A DNA stretch of 64,000 nucleotides from UBA935 sp031556725 (lineage in GTDB: Bacteria; Bacillota; Clostridia; Lachnospirales; Lachnospiraceae), in contig JAVBSL010000009.1 of assembly GCA_031556725.1 (NCBI GenBank), forward strand, positions 62,001-126,000. The letters run 5' to 3'. The translations under genes were made by a program, and so were the position numbers. Positions 35,717-44,134 of the stretch are shown here, piece by piece (the first letter of the stretch is position 1; each line of letters opens with the position of its first letter). The notes under the pieces are model-generated. The model ran no database searches and was not told the origin of the DNA. It was given only the letters and a program-made list of their open reading frames with translations.

Positions 35717-36769
35717 TTATTTTTCTTCGGAAGCCTTTGCTCCTTTGGCGGCTTTCACTTCAGCTTCAACTTCACCGCTTAATCCAAAGTGTGCTCTTAC
35801 CTTTTTTTCGACCTCTTCGCATAATACCTGATTATCCTTCAAATACTGTTTGGCATTCTCCCGCCCTTGACCGATCTTGTTTCCTTCATAGGCATACCAT
35901 GCACCGCTCTTATTAATAATATTTACTTCCGCTGCCAGGTCAAGAATATCACCGGCTCTGGATATTCCTTCGCCAAACATAATGTCAAATTCCGCTTCCT
36001 TAAAGGGCGGGGCAATTTTGTTCTTAACTACTTTAACGCGAGTCCGGTTACCTACAACTTCACCGCTTTGTTTCAACGACTCGATTCTTCTGACATCCAA
36101 ACGAACCGAAGAGTAGAATTTCAGTGCCCGGCCGCCTGTAGTCGTCTCCGGACTGCCAAACATAACCCCTACCTTTTCGCGTAACTGATTAATAAATACT
36201 ACTGTACAATTTGACTTGCTGATGACGGCTGTTAATTTACGTAACGCCTGCGACATCAAACGTGCCTGCAGACCCACATGACTATCACCCATATCACCAT
36301 CAATCTCGGCTTTGGGTACTAATGCTGCAACCGAGTCGATTACGACAATATCAATAGCACCTGAACGAACCATGGTTTCTGCAATCTCCAGTCCCTGCTC
36401 ACCGGTATCCGGCTGGGAAATATAGAGATTATCAATATCCACCCCAATATTTTTGGCATACACCGGATCCAGCGCATGCTCTGCATCGATAAATCCTGCA
36501 ATGCCTCCTCTTTTCTGTACTTCTGCAATCATATGTAATGTAACGGTAGTCTTACCGCTGGATTCCGGTCCGTAGATCTCTACAATTCTGCCTTTCGGAA
36601 TTCCGCCTAACCCCAGTGCAATATCCAGACTTAAAGAGCCGGTAGGAATTGTCTCTACATTCATCTGTGCTGCCGGGTCACCCAGCTTCATCACTGCACC
36701 CTTACCAAACTGCTTCTCGATCTGTCCCAATGCCGCATCCAGTGCTTTTAATTTTTCCGCTTTCTCCAT
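35717..36769 (-). CDS. recA: Recombinase RecA
   Basis: RecA forms filaments on single-stranded DNA for strand exchange and SOS induction. Walker A is GPESSGKTT, Walker B IVVIDSVAAL, and loop motifs QALRKLTAVISKSNCTVVFI and GGRALKFYSSVRLDVRR are present. ATG at 36769 with GGAGGT gives 350 residues. Two LexA boxes lie upstream. Confidence 0.98.
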   Translation of the reverse strand: MEKAEKLKALDAALGQIEKQFGKGAVMKLGDPAAQMNVETIPTGSLSLDIALGLGGIPKGRIVEIYGPESSGKTTVTLHMIAEVQKRGGIAGFIDAEHALDPVYAKNIGVDIDNLYISQPDTGEQGLEIAETMVRSGAIDIVVIDSVAALVPKAEIDGDMGDSHVGLQARLMSQALRKLTAVISKSNCTVVFINQLREKVGVMFGSPETTTGGRALKFYSSVRLDVRRIESLKQSGEVVGNRTRVKVVKNKIAPPFKEAEFDIMFGEGISRAGDILDLAAEVNIINKSGAWYAYEGNKIGQGRENAKQYLKDNQVLCEEVEKKVRAHFGLSGEVEAEVKAAKGAKASEEK

Positions 36770-36826
36770 TATAACCTCCATATGTCAATTATTTAGTAAT
36801 TTACTATTATTATTCTTCTCGCCAGG

Positions 36827-36838
36827 GAACATTTGTTC
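36827..36838. promoter_or_regulatory. LexA (DinR) box, perfect dyad, upstream of recA
   Basis: GAACATTTGTTC is a perfect GAAC-N4-GTTC dyad, the core of the Gram-positive SOS box, 57 bp before recA. It lies just downstream of the predicted -10. Confidence 0.8.
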
Positions 36839-36845
36839 TTTCTAT

Positions 36846-36874
36846 AGGATAAAACATTTGTTCGATTCTGTCAA
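36846..36874 (-). promoter_or_regulatory. recA promoter with second LexA half-site in the spacer
   Basis: On the minus strand TTGACA and TATCCT are 17 bp apart. The spacer holds GAACAAATGTTT (36852-36863), a near-match to the LexA box, so repressor bound here would cover the promoter. With the perfect box downstream this explains SOS control of recA-recX. Confidence 0.7.
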
Positions 36875-36882
36875 CATTTATT

Positions 36883-37722
36883 TTAAATATTTATAATATT
36901 TGTAACTTCTTCCTGGGTGACCCCGCATTCTTTTGCAATATATTCAAGAGTTTCACCTGATGTATGCAGCTTCATAACTTTTTTCGCCAAGGATATTCCC
37001 TGCTCTATTCCCTGTTCTATTCCCTGCTCTATTCCCTGCTCTATTCCCTCTTCGATCAGCATCTTACCCAACTCTGTCATTCTGACTTCCTCCTTTATCA
37101 TCTCCAAATCGCCTTCCTCCAAGAATTTTACGGCAAATGCATACATCATCGCCTGCACTTCCTGATTATAGTTCCCTTCCATATCCCGGGCCACAATCAA
37201 TACCTCCTTGATCTTTTCATACCGGCTCTTCCTTCCTCCCATCAGAGGTACGAAAGATGCTGCCAGCATATCTTCCTTGGTCAGTTTTATCCCTTTTGTC
37301 AATTTCTCCTTAATCCCTGCCAGCAACTTATCGCCATCATAAGCTGCCATATAAATAGGAATAACCCGGTATGTATTAATTCCCGAAACATACATATCCT
37401 TTGCTTTGGTAATCCCACCTGTATAGATTACATAAGTAACCACCGGTTTTCCGGTATGATAGCTGTAATTAACCTCATAATACCGAAATCTGCTTAAATC
37501 CGTTTCTCCCCCGTCGGTACTCTGAAATTCAAAATGAATATAAGAATCATCCTCCATCAAAAAGGTAAAATCCAAATACATACTTGATATGGATAGTTCA
37601 ATTACTTCCGTCTCCCCCAATGCTTTGATCTTTCCTTTGATTCCTAAAAAAGCCAGTCCGCCATCCGCAAATAGCTCCATAACTTTTTTCAGTACCCGGT
37701 CTTCTGTTTTTTGTTGATCCAA
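36883..37722 (-). CDS. Rpn family PD-(D/E)XK nuclease-like protein with EQGI repeats
   Basis: The 279-residue protein resembles the Rpn/recombination-promoting nuclease (PD-(D/E)XK, 'putative transposase') family: IELSISSMYLDFTFLMEDD and IHFEFQSTD fit the nuclease core, followed by KPVVTYVIYTGG. Near the C-terminus EQGI is repeated four times, encoded by 12-bp tandem repeats (36995-37042). The start is TTG at 37722 after GGAGG. The family includes many inactive-looking copies; activity is unknown. It is not part of the recA neighbourhood in relatives and may be a mobile-type gene. Confidence 0.75.
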   Translation of the reverse strand: MDQQKTEDRVLKKVMELFADGGLAFLGIKGKIKALGETEVIELSISSMYLDFTFLMEDDSYIHFEFQSTDGGETDLSRFRYYEVNYSYHTGKPVVTYVIYTGGITKAKDMYVSGINTYRVIPIYMAAYDGDKLLAGIKEKLTKGIKLTKEDMLAASFVPLMGGRKSRYEKIKEVLIVARDMEGNYNQEVQAMMYAFAVKFLEEGDLEMIKEEVRMTELGKMLIEEGIEQGIEQGIEQGIEQGISLAKKVMKLHTSGETLEYIAKECGVTQEEVTNIINI

Positions 37723-37850
37723 TCTTCCTCCTTCCGGCAGGAGCCTTGAATCATTATTATTATAGCTAATTTTGCATTATCGCACAAGATAGATTCCCGC
37801 CTGTTCATTCATTTTTGTTAAAGGGATTCTTTGAAGATACTTCTGAAAAT

Positions 37851-37991
37851 TTAGAATAATACTTGAACCCTTAGAATTGTAAATTTAATATAACAGACCA
37901 CACTGGAAATGTAAAGCAGTGTTATTAAAATAATCAAAAAAATCAGCACTATTCTCCGGTTTCCCAGCAAATAGTGCCGCGTATTTTTCAC
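37851..37991 (-). CDS. Possible 46-residue single-pass membrane peptide
   Basis: A GTG-started frame (KNTRHYLLGNRRIVLIF) holds a basic N-terminus and one long hydrophobic helix (IVLIFLIILITLLYISSVVC), ending at TAA 37851. AAGG lies five bases before the GTG; another in-frame GTG is at 37997. It begins 16 bp after pgsA, suggesting read-through from that gene. No family is recognised. It could be chance in an AT-rich gap, but basic-then-hydrophobic layout and ribosome site favour a real small protein. The rest of the gap 37723-38007 holds nothing clear. Confidence 0.4.
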   Translation of the reverse strand: MKNTRHYLLGNRRIVLIFLIILITLLYISSVVCYIKFTILRVQVLF

Positions 37992-38007
37992 AATCACCTT
38001 ATATAAA

Positions 38008-38538
38008 TCATTTTTCCTTCATAACATCCTTGTTCTTAACCAGATAATCCACCAGTGAAACCACCGTCAATATTACGGCAATCCATGCTACCACATCGGT
38101 TACAAGCTGAATAGCAGTAATATTAGCAATCATCAGGCAGACCATGATCATCTGAAAAGTGGTCTTGATTTTACCCCAGTAGCCTGCTGCAATCACCACA
38201 CCGTTGTCCGATGCTACCAGACGGAAGCCGCTGATAATAAATTCCCTGGCTATAATGATAATTACCATCCAGGAAGGAATCCGATCCAGCTCAATCAAAC
38301 AGATCAAAGCCGAACAAACCAGTAATTTATCGGCAAGAGGATCCATAAACTTACCGAAATTAGTTACCAAATCATATTTTCTGGCAATCATACCATCCAG
38401 CAGATCAGTCAGACTGGCCACAATAAAAATCCCCAGTGCAATATAGTCGTTATAGGGTATTGCCGGAAGCAATAGAATCACCACAAAAAAGGGAATCATA
38501 ATTACTCTTAATATCGTTAACTTATTGGGTAAATTCAT
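38008..38538 (-). CDS. pgsA: CDP-diacylglycerol-glycerol-3-phosphate 3-phosphatidyltransferase
   Basis: PgsA makes phosphatidylglycerophosphate, the first step to phosphatidylglycerol. The CDP-alcohol phosphatidyltransferase motif D-G-x2-A-R-x8-G-x3-D-x3-D is visible in LLDGMIARKYDLVTNFGKFM then DPLADK. It has four or more membrane helices in about 176 residues. ATG at 38538 follows AGGAG; GTG at 38541 is possible. It overlaps rimO by 17 bp, so the two are coupled. Confidence 0.95.
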   Translation of the reverse strand: MNLPNKLTILRVIMIPFFVVILLLPAIPYNDYIALGIFIVASLTDLLDGMIARKYDLVTNFGKFMDPLADKLLVCSALICLIELDRIPSWMVIIIIAREFIISGFRLVASDNGVVIAAGYWGKIKTTFQMIMVCLMIANITAIQLVTDVVAWIAVILTVVSLVDYLVKNKDVMKEK

Positions 38539-39862
38539 CACACATTTCTCCTATCAAATCATATTCATATGAACCGGTAATCTTTACTTTCACAAAATCT
38601 CCGCTCATTAAGTTCTTATCCGTATTAACAAACAGATAACCGTCCACATTAGGTGCGTCCTTATATGTTCTTGCTACATAAGCATTTTCATCGGCAACCT
38701 TGCCTTCGATCATCGCAAGTACCTCCCGGCCAATCATACCCTCGGCCAGTTCAAAAGCAATCTCCTGCTGCAGCTCCATAATATCTGCCTGCCGTTCAAG
38801 CTTACACTCTTCTTCAATTTGATCAGGCATCTCGGCGGCCGGAGTATCTTCTTCCGGTGAATAGGTAAAAACACCCAGCCGGTCAAATCGCATTTCTTCT
38901 GCCAATGCTAACGTTTCCTCATGGTCTTCTGCCGTTTCACCGGGAAATCCGGTAATCAAAGTTGTACGGATACAAATATCCGGAATCTCGTTCCGAAGTT
39001 TCTCTATCAGTTCCTTTATCTGTCTTTGACCGGTTTTCCGGCCCATCCGTTTTAAGATAACATCCGCCCCATGTTGAATGGGTATATCAAGGTAATTACA
39101 TATCTTGCTTTCCTGTTTGATTACCTGAATCAAGTCATCGGTAATCTCTTCCGGATAACAATAAAGAAGTCTGATCCAATATAACCCTTTAATTTGGCAT
39201 AATTTACGCAGTAAATCAGGCAATGTCTTTTTCCCATAAAGATCCATCCCGTATAGCGTTGTCTCCTGGGCAACTAATATCAATTCCTTCACACCGCTGT
39301 CTGCCAGATTTTCTGCCTCTGCTATAATCTGTTCCATGGCGATGCTGCGATAATTCCCGCGTATTTTAGGAATGATGCAATAAGTACAATGCTTATCACA
39401 GCCCTCGGCAATTTTCAAATAAGCATAATGCCCGCCGGTGGTCACCACCCGCTTTCGGCCCCCCACCGGTCTGCTATCCAACTCATAAAAATGATTGGCA
39501 CCCCGATTTTCAAGTACTTCTTCCACTGTCTCTACAATTGTTTCGATGGCCGCCGTACCGATAATGGCATCAACCTCTTCGATTTCCTTCTGTATTTCTT
39601 CCCGATACCGCTGCGCCAGACAGCCGGCGACAATCAGGGCCTTCACCTGTCCTGTCTTTTTCCGCTCAGCCATTTCCAGAATAGTATTAATACTTTCTTC
39701 TTTGGCATCATTAATAAAACAGCAGGTATTGATAATAATAATATCTGCCGTTTCCTCATCATCGGTGAAGGTATATCCTTTTTCCGTTAGCATGCCGAGC
39801 ATGACTTCCGAATCCACCAGATTCTTATCACAACCCAGCGAAATAAATAATATTTTCAACAT
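38522..39862 (-). CDS. rimO: Ribosomal protein S12 methylthiotransferase RimO
   Basis: RimO is a radical SAM enzyme adding a methylthio group to an aspartate of ribosomal protein S12. It has the N-terminal UPF0004 domain with cluster cysteines (SLGCDKNLVDSE, NTCCFINDAKEES, VAGCLAQRY), the radical SAM motif GCDKHCTYCIIPKIRG, and a C-terminal TRAM domain. Length 446 is normal. Confidence 0.96.
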   Translation of the reverse strand: MLKILFISLGCDKNLVDSEVMLGMLTEKGYTFTDDEETADIIIINTCCFINDAKEESINTILEMAERKKTGQVKALIVAGCLAQRYREEIQKEIEEVDAIIGTAAIETIVETVEEVLENRGANHFYELDSRPVGGRKRVVTTGGHYAYLKIAEGCDKHCTYCIIPKIRGNYRSIAMEQIIAEAENLADSGVKELILVAQETTLYGMDLYGKKTLPDLLRKLCQIKGLYWIRLLYCYPEEITDDLIQVIKQESKICNYLDIPIQHGADVILKRMGRKTGQRQIKELIEKLRNEIPDICIRTTLITGFPGETAEDHEETLALAEEMRFDRLGVFTYSPEEDTPAAEMPDQIEEECKLERQADIMELQQEIAFELAEGMIGREVLAMIEGKVADENAYVARTYKDAPNVDGYLFVNTDKNLMSGDFVKVKITGSYEYDLIGEMCDEFTQ

Positions 39863-39870
39863 TCTTGCTT

Positions 39871-40215
39871 CTATATCTCTTCCATATCGTTAATATAATC
39901 TTCTGTTCCCAGGATTTCTTCCGAATCATCAGGTTCACCGATATCAATTACCAGTTCTTCTTCCTCACTGATCGCCTGATTCGCTTCTTCTTCGGTTAAA
40001 ATCTTGATTTTCCCCTGGTTCAATTCCTCCACAGCCACCGATAACGGTTTCTTTCCCGATGCACCAATCATGGCATCTCCCCCCGATATCAGTTGTCTTG
40101 CCCGTTTAGATGTGGCCATAACAATTGAATATCTGCTGTTAACTACCGGTGCCTCTCCGGGTTCTACCTCGCTGTTTACTACTTTCATTAAATCTGAGTA
40201 TGATGGATGTAACAT
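39871..40215 (-). CDS. rpoZ: DNA-directed RNA polymerase omega subunit
   Basis: The 114-residue protein has the omega core: NSRYSIVMATSKRARQLISG, KPLSVAVEELNQGKI, then an acidic tail rich in Glu and Asp. Omega helps assemble the beta-prime subunit. Its ATG overlaps the gmk stop by one base, the common gmk-rpoZ order. Confidence 0.92.
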   Translation of the reverse strand: MLHPSYSDLMKVVNSEVEPGEAPVVNSRYSIVMATSKRARQLISGGDAMIGASGKKPLSVAVEELNQGKIKILTEEEANQAISEEEELVIDIGEPDDSEEILGTEDYINDMEEI

Positions 40216-40829
40216 TAGTTTAACTCCTCTCGCATTTTATTTATTAATTCCTGATTCCTTATGGGTGCTGCATGAGCTGCTTCCACTATCAAATGTAACT
40301 GGCAGGCACATTGCTCCAAATCATCATTAATTACAATATATTCATAACTTTCAATGCCTTCTGCTTCTTCCCTGGCACGTTTTAAGCGTTTTGCAATATT
40401 TTCCCGGCTTTCTGTTCCTCTGCTTTCCAGCCGTTTCTTAAGTTCTGCTATACTGGGCGGCATCACAAATAAAAGCAATGCCGACGGGAACTTTTCTTTG
40501 ACCTTTAATGCTCCCTGAATCTCAATTTCCAAAATCACGTCTTTACCGGCTTCCAGTTGCTTCTCCACATATTCCCTCGGCGTTCCGTAATAATTATCAC
40601 AATAACTTGCGTATTCTACCAGGCCGTCCTGCGCAATAGTTGTTTCAAACTGCTGTCTGGATACAAAAAAATATTCTCTGCCATCCTCTTCGCCTTCTCT
40701 TGGCATGCGCGTAGTCATGGATATGGAAAGTGCATAATTATCATAGCTTTCCACCAGCTTTTTCATCAATGTGCCTTTTCCCGCACCCGAAAATCCTGAA
40801 ACTACAATTAAAATTCCTTTGCGTATCAT
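40215..40829 (-). CDS. gmk: Guanylate kinase
   Basis: Gmk converts GMP to GDP. The P-loop is VVSGFSGAGKGTLMKKLV, followed by SMTTRMPREGEEDGREYFFV and ILEIEIQGALKVK. The 204-residue length is normal. In many Firmicutes remA lies between yicC and gmk; here only 23 bp separate them and no remA is present. Confidence 0.97.
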   Translation of the reverse strand: MIRKGILIVVSGFSGAGKGTLMKKLVESYDNYALSISMTTRMPREGEEDGREYFFVSRQQFETTIAQDGLVEYASYCDNYYGTPREYVEKQLEAGKDVILEIEIQGALKVKEKFPSALLLFVMPPSIAELKKRLESRGTESRENIAKRLKRAREEAEGIESYEYIVINDDLEQCACQLHLIVEAAHAAPIRNQELINKMREELN

Positions 40830-40852
40830 AAGTATAACTCCTAGGCTTCCGT

Positions 40853-41731
40853 TTATTCAATATTCTGTATCTGTTCTCTGACCTTTTCTATTTCTGTTTT
40901 CAAGTCGATAGCACAATTGCTCACTTCCAGATCACTTGCTTTAGAAAGAATCGTGTTTGCCTCTCTGTTCATCTCCTGGGCAATGAAATCCAGTTTTCTT
41001 CCGATACCGCCGCCCTCCTGCAGGGCTTCCTTGGTAGCATCGATGTGACTGCGCAGTCTGACCAGTTCTTCATCCACACAGACTTTGTCCGCAAATAGAG
41101 TAACCTCCATCAGTAACCGGCTTTCTTCCACCTTCGTATCTTCCAGCAGCGCTTTTACCTTTTCCTCCAGCTTTTGCTTGTACTCGGCAATGATCTGGGG
41201 CGAACGTTCCGAAATAAACTCTACATTTTTCTTCATTCCGTCCAGCTTGCTGATCAAATCATTACGCAGATTTTCACCTTCTTTAATACGGGTCTCCACA
41301 AATCCTTCGGCAGCACCGACGATGGCTTTCCTTAAAATGTTCCAAAGTTCCGCTTCATCAATCGTCTGTTCTTCCATGGTCAGTACTTCCGGATAGCGCG
41401 ATAAAGTGGATACCCTGATATCATTATCGAGCGAAAAGTCTTCGGCTATTTTCTGCAGATAATTCAAGTATTCTGCCGCCAACTCTTTATTATACCTAAC
41501 ACATACATTGGATTCGGTGAAGTCCTCATAGGTGATAAAAATATCCACCTTGCCCCGCTGCATAAAGCTTTTCAGTTCACTTCTGATTGCCGCTTCGAAA
41601 AAATTCAATTTCTTGGGCATCTTGATATTGACGTCCAAATACCTGTGATTAACTGCTTTCATCTCAACCGTAATCTTGCGTTCACCTTCCTGTATCTCAC
41701 ATCTTCCGAAGCCGGTCATACTTTTTATCAT
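40853..41731 (-). CDS. yicC: YicC family endoribonuclease-like protein
   Basis: The 292-residue protein begins MIKSMTGFGRCEIQEGERKI, the YicC N-terminal signature, and ends with the DUF1732 region LDFIAQEMNREANTILSKA. E. coli YicC has been described as an endoribonuclease acting on small RNA; that is not tested for Gram-positive members. A strong sigmaA promoter precedes it, so it heads the yicC-gmk-rpoZ-rimO-pgsA transcript. Confidence 0.92.
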   Translation of the reverse strand: MIKSMTGFGRCEIQEGERKITVEMKAVNHRYLDVNIKMPKKLNFFEAAIRSELKSFMQRGKVDIFITYEDFTESNVCVRYNKELAAEYLNYLQKIAEDFSLDNDIRVSTLSRYPEVLTMEEQTIDEAELWNILRKAIVGAAEGFVETRIKEGENLRNDLISKLDGMKKNVEFISERSPQIIAEYKQKLEEKVKALLEDTKVEESRLLMEVTLFADKVCVDEELVRLRSHIDATKEALQEGGGIGRKLDFIAQEMNREANTILSKASDLEVSNCAIDLKTEIEKVREQIQNIE

Positions 41732-41773
41732 AGTTAGGATTCCTTTGCTTTTGTAGCTGTTTATTATTTACTT

Positions 41774-41802
41774 ATTATAGGCTAACCGATCGGGTACGTC
41801 AA
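41774..41802 (-). promoter_or_regulatory. SigmaA promoter of yicC
   Basis: TTGACG and TATAAT spaced by exactly 17 bp on the minus strand, 43 bp before yicC. One of the best promoters in the window. Confidence 0.75.
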
Positions 41803-41811
41803 GAAGAAGGA

Positions 41812-41840
41812 TTGAAACCTTGCGATAATTATTGTACAAT
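41812..41840 (+). promoter_or_regulatory. SigmaA promoter of rqcH
   Basis: TTGAAA and TACAAT spaced by 17 bp on the plus strand, 21 bp before the start codon. It is arranged back-to-back with the yicC promoter, 9 bp apart between -35 boxes. Confidence 0.7.
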
Positions 41841-41860
41841 CTTAAACGGAGGATTAAATT

Positions 41861-43606
41861 ATGGCATTTGATGGTATTACGATCTCAAACCTTGTAAAGG
41901 AATTAAAAACGGAGCTGACCGGCGGACGTATTTATAAAATTGCCCAGCCGGAGAACGATGAATTGCTCCTCACCATAAAAACCGGCCGATCCGGTCAAAG
42001 GCGGCTGTTTATATCAGCCGGGGCTTCCCTTCCGTTGATTTATCTGACAGACAACAACAAGCCCAGTCCCCTGACCGCCCCCGGTTTTTGTATGCTGCTC
42101 AGAAAGCACTTGCAGAATGGCCGGATTACGGATATTACACAGCCCGGGCTGGAACGGATTATCCATATTCATATTGAACATCTGAATGAACTGGGTGATT
42201 TGTGTCAGAAGAAACTTATTGTTGAAATCATGGGAAAACACAGTAACATTATCTTTATTGATGATAAAAATATGATTATTGACAGTATCAAGCACATCTC
42301 CGGAATGGTCAGTTCGGTCAGAGAAGTGCTTCCCGGACGTCCTTATTTTATCGCTGATACTCAGGAAAAAGAAAATCCTTTAGCAGCTTCTCCTCAAGCC
42401 TTTCAAACACTTTTGACAGCCAAGGGGATGCCCATTTATAAAGCAGTTTACAGCTCATTTACCGGATTGTCACCGGTGATTGCTCAGGAAATCTGCTACC
42501 GGGCCGTACTGGATGGTGACACTTCCACCGCTTTGCTGAGTGCCGAACCGGATAGATGTACGGTTCTCTATCAGGCCTTTTCCCACTGCATGGAATTGGT
42601 GAAAAGCGGAACCTTTTCCCCTGCGATCTATTATGACGAAGAGGCCCCTGTTGAGTTTTCTTCCCTGCCGTTATCCATTTACAATGATAATCGCTCGGTA
42701 TCTTATGACTCGGTTTCATCGCTTTTAGAGCAGTACTATGCTGCTAAAAATACCGTTACCCGGATTCGTCAAAAATCCGTAGACCTGCGCAAGGTTGTTC
42801 AAACTGCCTTGGAACGTAATGTCAAAAAATACGATCTGCAGCTCCGCCAGATACAGGATACTGAAAAAAAGGATAAATACAAAGTATATGGTGAACTCCT
42901 CAACACTTACGGCTATGGTGTGGAACCCGGTACCAAGTCAATGGAAGCATTAAATTACTATACCAATGAGATGATTACCATTCCCCTGGATCCTACCCTC
43001 ACCCCATCCGAAAACGCCAAAAAATACTTTGACAAATACGGTAAGTTAAAGCGGACAGCCGAAGCACTATCTTCCTTAACCCTGGAAGTCAAAGCAGAAA
43101 TCGAACATTTGGAATCCATCTCTGCCGCTTTGGATATCGCCCTGTTAGAAGAAGATCTGATTCAGATCAAACAGGAATTAGTCGAAAGCGGTTATATCCG
43201 GCGAAAGGGAAATGCAAAAAAAGAAAAAGTCACTAGCAAACCTTTTCACTATATCAGCGGTGACGGCTATCATATGTACGTGGGCAAAAATAATTATCAA
43301 AACGAAGACCTCACCTTTAAGTTTGCGGTGGGAAATGATTGGTGGTTCCACGCCAAGGGCATTCCCGGCTCACATGTAATTGTTAAAACCGGCGGTGACG
43401 AATTGCCCGATACCACCTTTGAAGAAGCCGCCCGCCTGGCTGCTTTTTATTCCAAAGGGCAGGGACAGGAAAAGGTCGAAATCGACTATACTGAAAAAAA
43501 GAATGTAAAAAAGCCCGGCGGGGGAAAGCCAGGCTTTGTAGTATACTATACTAATTACTCGATGATGATCGAACCGAAAATCAATGATATCAGGCAGGTT
43601 CCTTAA
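41861..43606 (+). CDS. rqcH: Ribosome quality control protein RqcH (NFACT family)
   Basis: RqcH binds obstructed 50S subunits and recruits Ala-tRNA to add alanine tails marking stalled peptides for decay. The 581-residue protein has NFACT-N (MAFDGITISNLVKELKTEL, GRIYKIAQPEND), a helical coiled middle, and C-terminal NFACT-R (YHMYVGKNNYQNEDLTFKFA, DWWFHAKGIPGSHVIVK). Older annotations call it a fibronectin-binding protein. It has GGAGG eight bases before the ATG. It ends tail-to-tail with a coat-like gene, overlapping by 4 bp. Confidence 0.95.
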   Translation: MAFDGITISNLVKELKTELTGGRIYKIAQPENDELLLTIKTGRSGQRRLFISAGASLPLIYLTDNNKPSPLTAPGFCMLLRKHLQNGRITDITQPGLERIIHIHIEHLNELGDLCQKKLIVEIMGKHSNIIFIDDKNMIIDSIKHISGMVSSVREVLPGRPYFIADTQEKENPLAASPQAFQTLLTAKGMPIYKAVYSSFTGLSPVIAQEICYRAVLDGDTSTALLSAEPDRCTVLYQAFSHCMELVKSGTFSPAIYYDEEAPVEFSSLPLSIYNDNRSVSYDSVSSLLEQYYAAKNTVTRIRQKSVDLRKVVQTALERNVKKYDLQLRQIQDTEKKDKYKVYGELLNTYGYGVEPGTKSMEALNYYTNEMITIPLDPTLTPSENAKKYFDKYGKLKRTAEALSSLTLEVKAEIEHLESISAALDIALLEEDLIQIKQELVESGYIRRKGNAKKEKVTSKPFHYISGDGYHMYVGKNNYQNEDLTFKFAVGNDWWFHAKGIPGSHVIVKTGGDELPDTTFEEAARLAAFYSKGQGQEKVEIDYTEKKNVKKPGGGKPGFVVYYTNYSMMIEPKINDIRQVP

Positions 43607-43863
43607 AGGGTGCCGCCGGTAAAAAGTGATTTCACATGGTCGATTTCCTGTTGAGTTGCCTTGGAGGCAGGTACGTAATAGGATTTTTCTCTGGCAATCT
43701 GATAAAGTTCTTCCTGAGATTGTTCGCAGGCATTACGAAACTGCTTCAAGGTCTGTTTCAGTTCTTTGTTCTCGGTCTGGGGAATCATTTCCCCGAAGCG
43801 AACTAATTCTCCGTTGATACCGGCCAGGGTATCGGCTACCATTGTTTTTTCTTCCATTTGCAT
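43603..43863 (-). CDS. Small spore coat-like protein (CotF-like)
   Basis: An 86-residue helical protein (LAGINGELVRFGEMIPQTEN, KQTLKQFRNACEQSQEELYQ, YYVPASKATQQEIDHVKSLF) resembling the C-terminal half of coat F proteins, which have a ferritin-like four-helix layout. GGAGGG lies before the ATG. It forms a pair with the next gene 12 bp away. Coat location is inferred from family resemblance only. Confidence 0.6.
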   Translation of the reverse strand: MQMEEKTMVADTLAGINGELVRFGEMIPQTENKELKQTLKQFRNACEQSQEELYQIAREKSYYVPASKATQQEIDHVKSLFTGGTL

Positions 43864-43875
43864 CTTTTCACCCTC

Positions 43876-44061
43876 CTACTGCAAGAATTTCATTAATTGC
43901 TGCTTGTTGTCCATTGCTGACTGTGCGCCCTTTTGGAAAAACTGCTTTACCTGAGTATCTTCCGCACAAGTTGCATATTCCTTCATCTTACAGTGAGTGG
44001 TGTCATAGCCGCCCATCAGGTGGCGAAGATTTTGTAACTCTAATTCTGACAAATTTGCCAT
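43876..44061 (-). CDS. Small CotF-related protein
   Basis: ATG at 44061 with a perfect AGGAGGT gives 61 residues (MANLSELELQNLRHLMGGYD, with KMKEYATCAEDTQVKQFFQK). The layout resembles the N-terminal helices of coat F proteins, so this and the following gene look like the two halves of a CotF-type bundle encoded separately. A longer upstream frame overlapping the flippase gene has no support. Confidence 0.65.
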   Translation of the reverse strand: MANLSELELQNLRHLMGGYDTTHCKMKEYATCAEDTQVKQFFQKGAQSAMDNKQQLMKFLQ

Positions 44062-44134
44062 TTGTTTACCTCCTGAAACTTTACTATTTATTTCCTTAGA
44101 AGTATTTCCCAAAAAATAAATAGTATACAGGAAT

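Noticed and set aside
36995..37042. Tandem repeats as a possible CRISPR array
   Set aside because: Units are 12 bp with no spacers and lie inside a coding frame.
36964..37497. Plus-strand frame of 177 codons opposite the Rpn-like gene
   Set aside because: Shadow of the minus-strand gene; its Leu/Tyr/Ser-rich repeat is the reverse of the EQGI repeat.
40830..40852. Search for remA between yicC and gmk
   Set aside because: Only 23 bp are present, so the gene is not at this locus.
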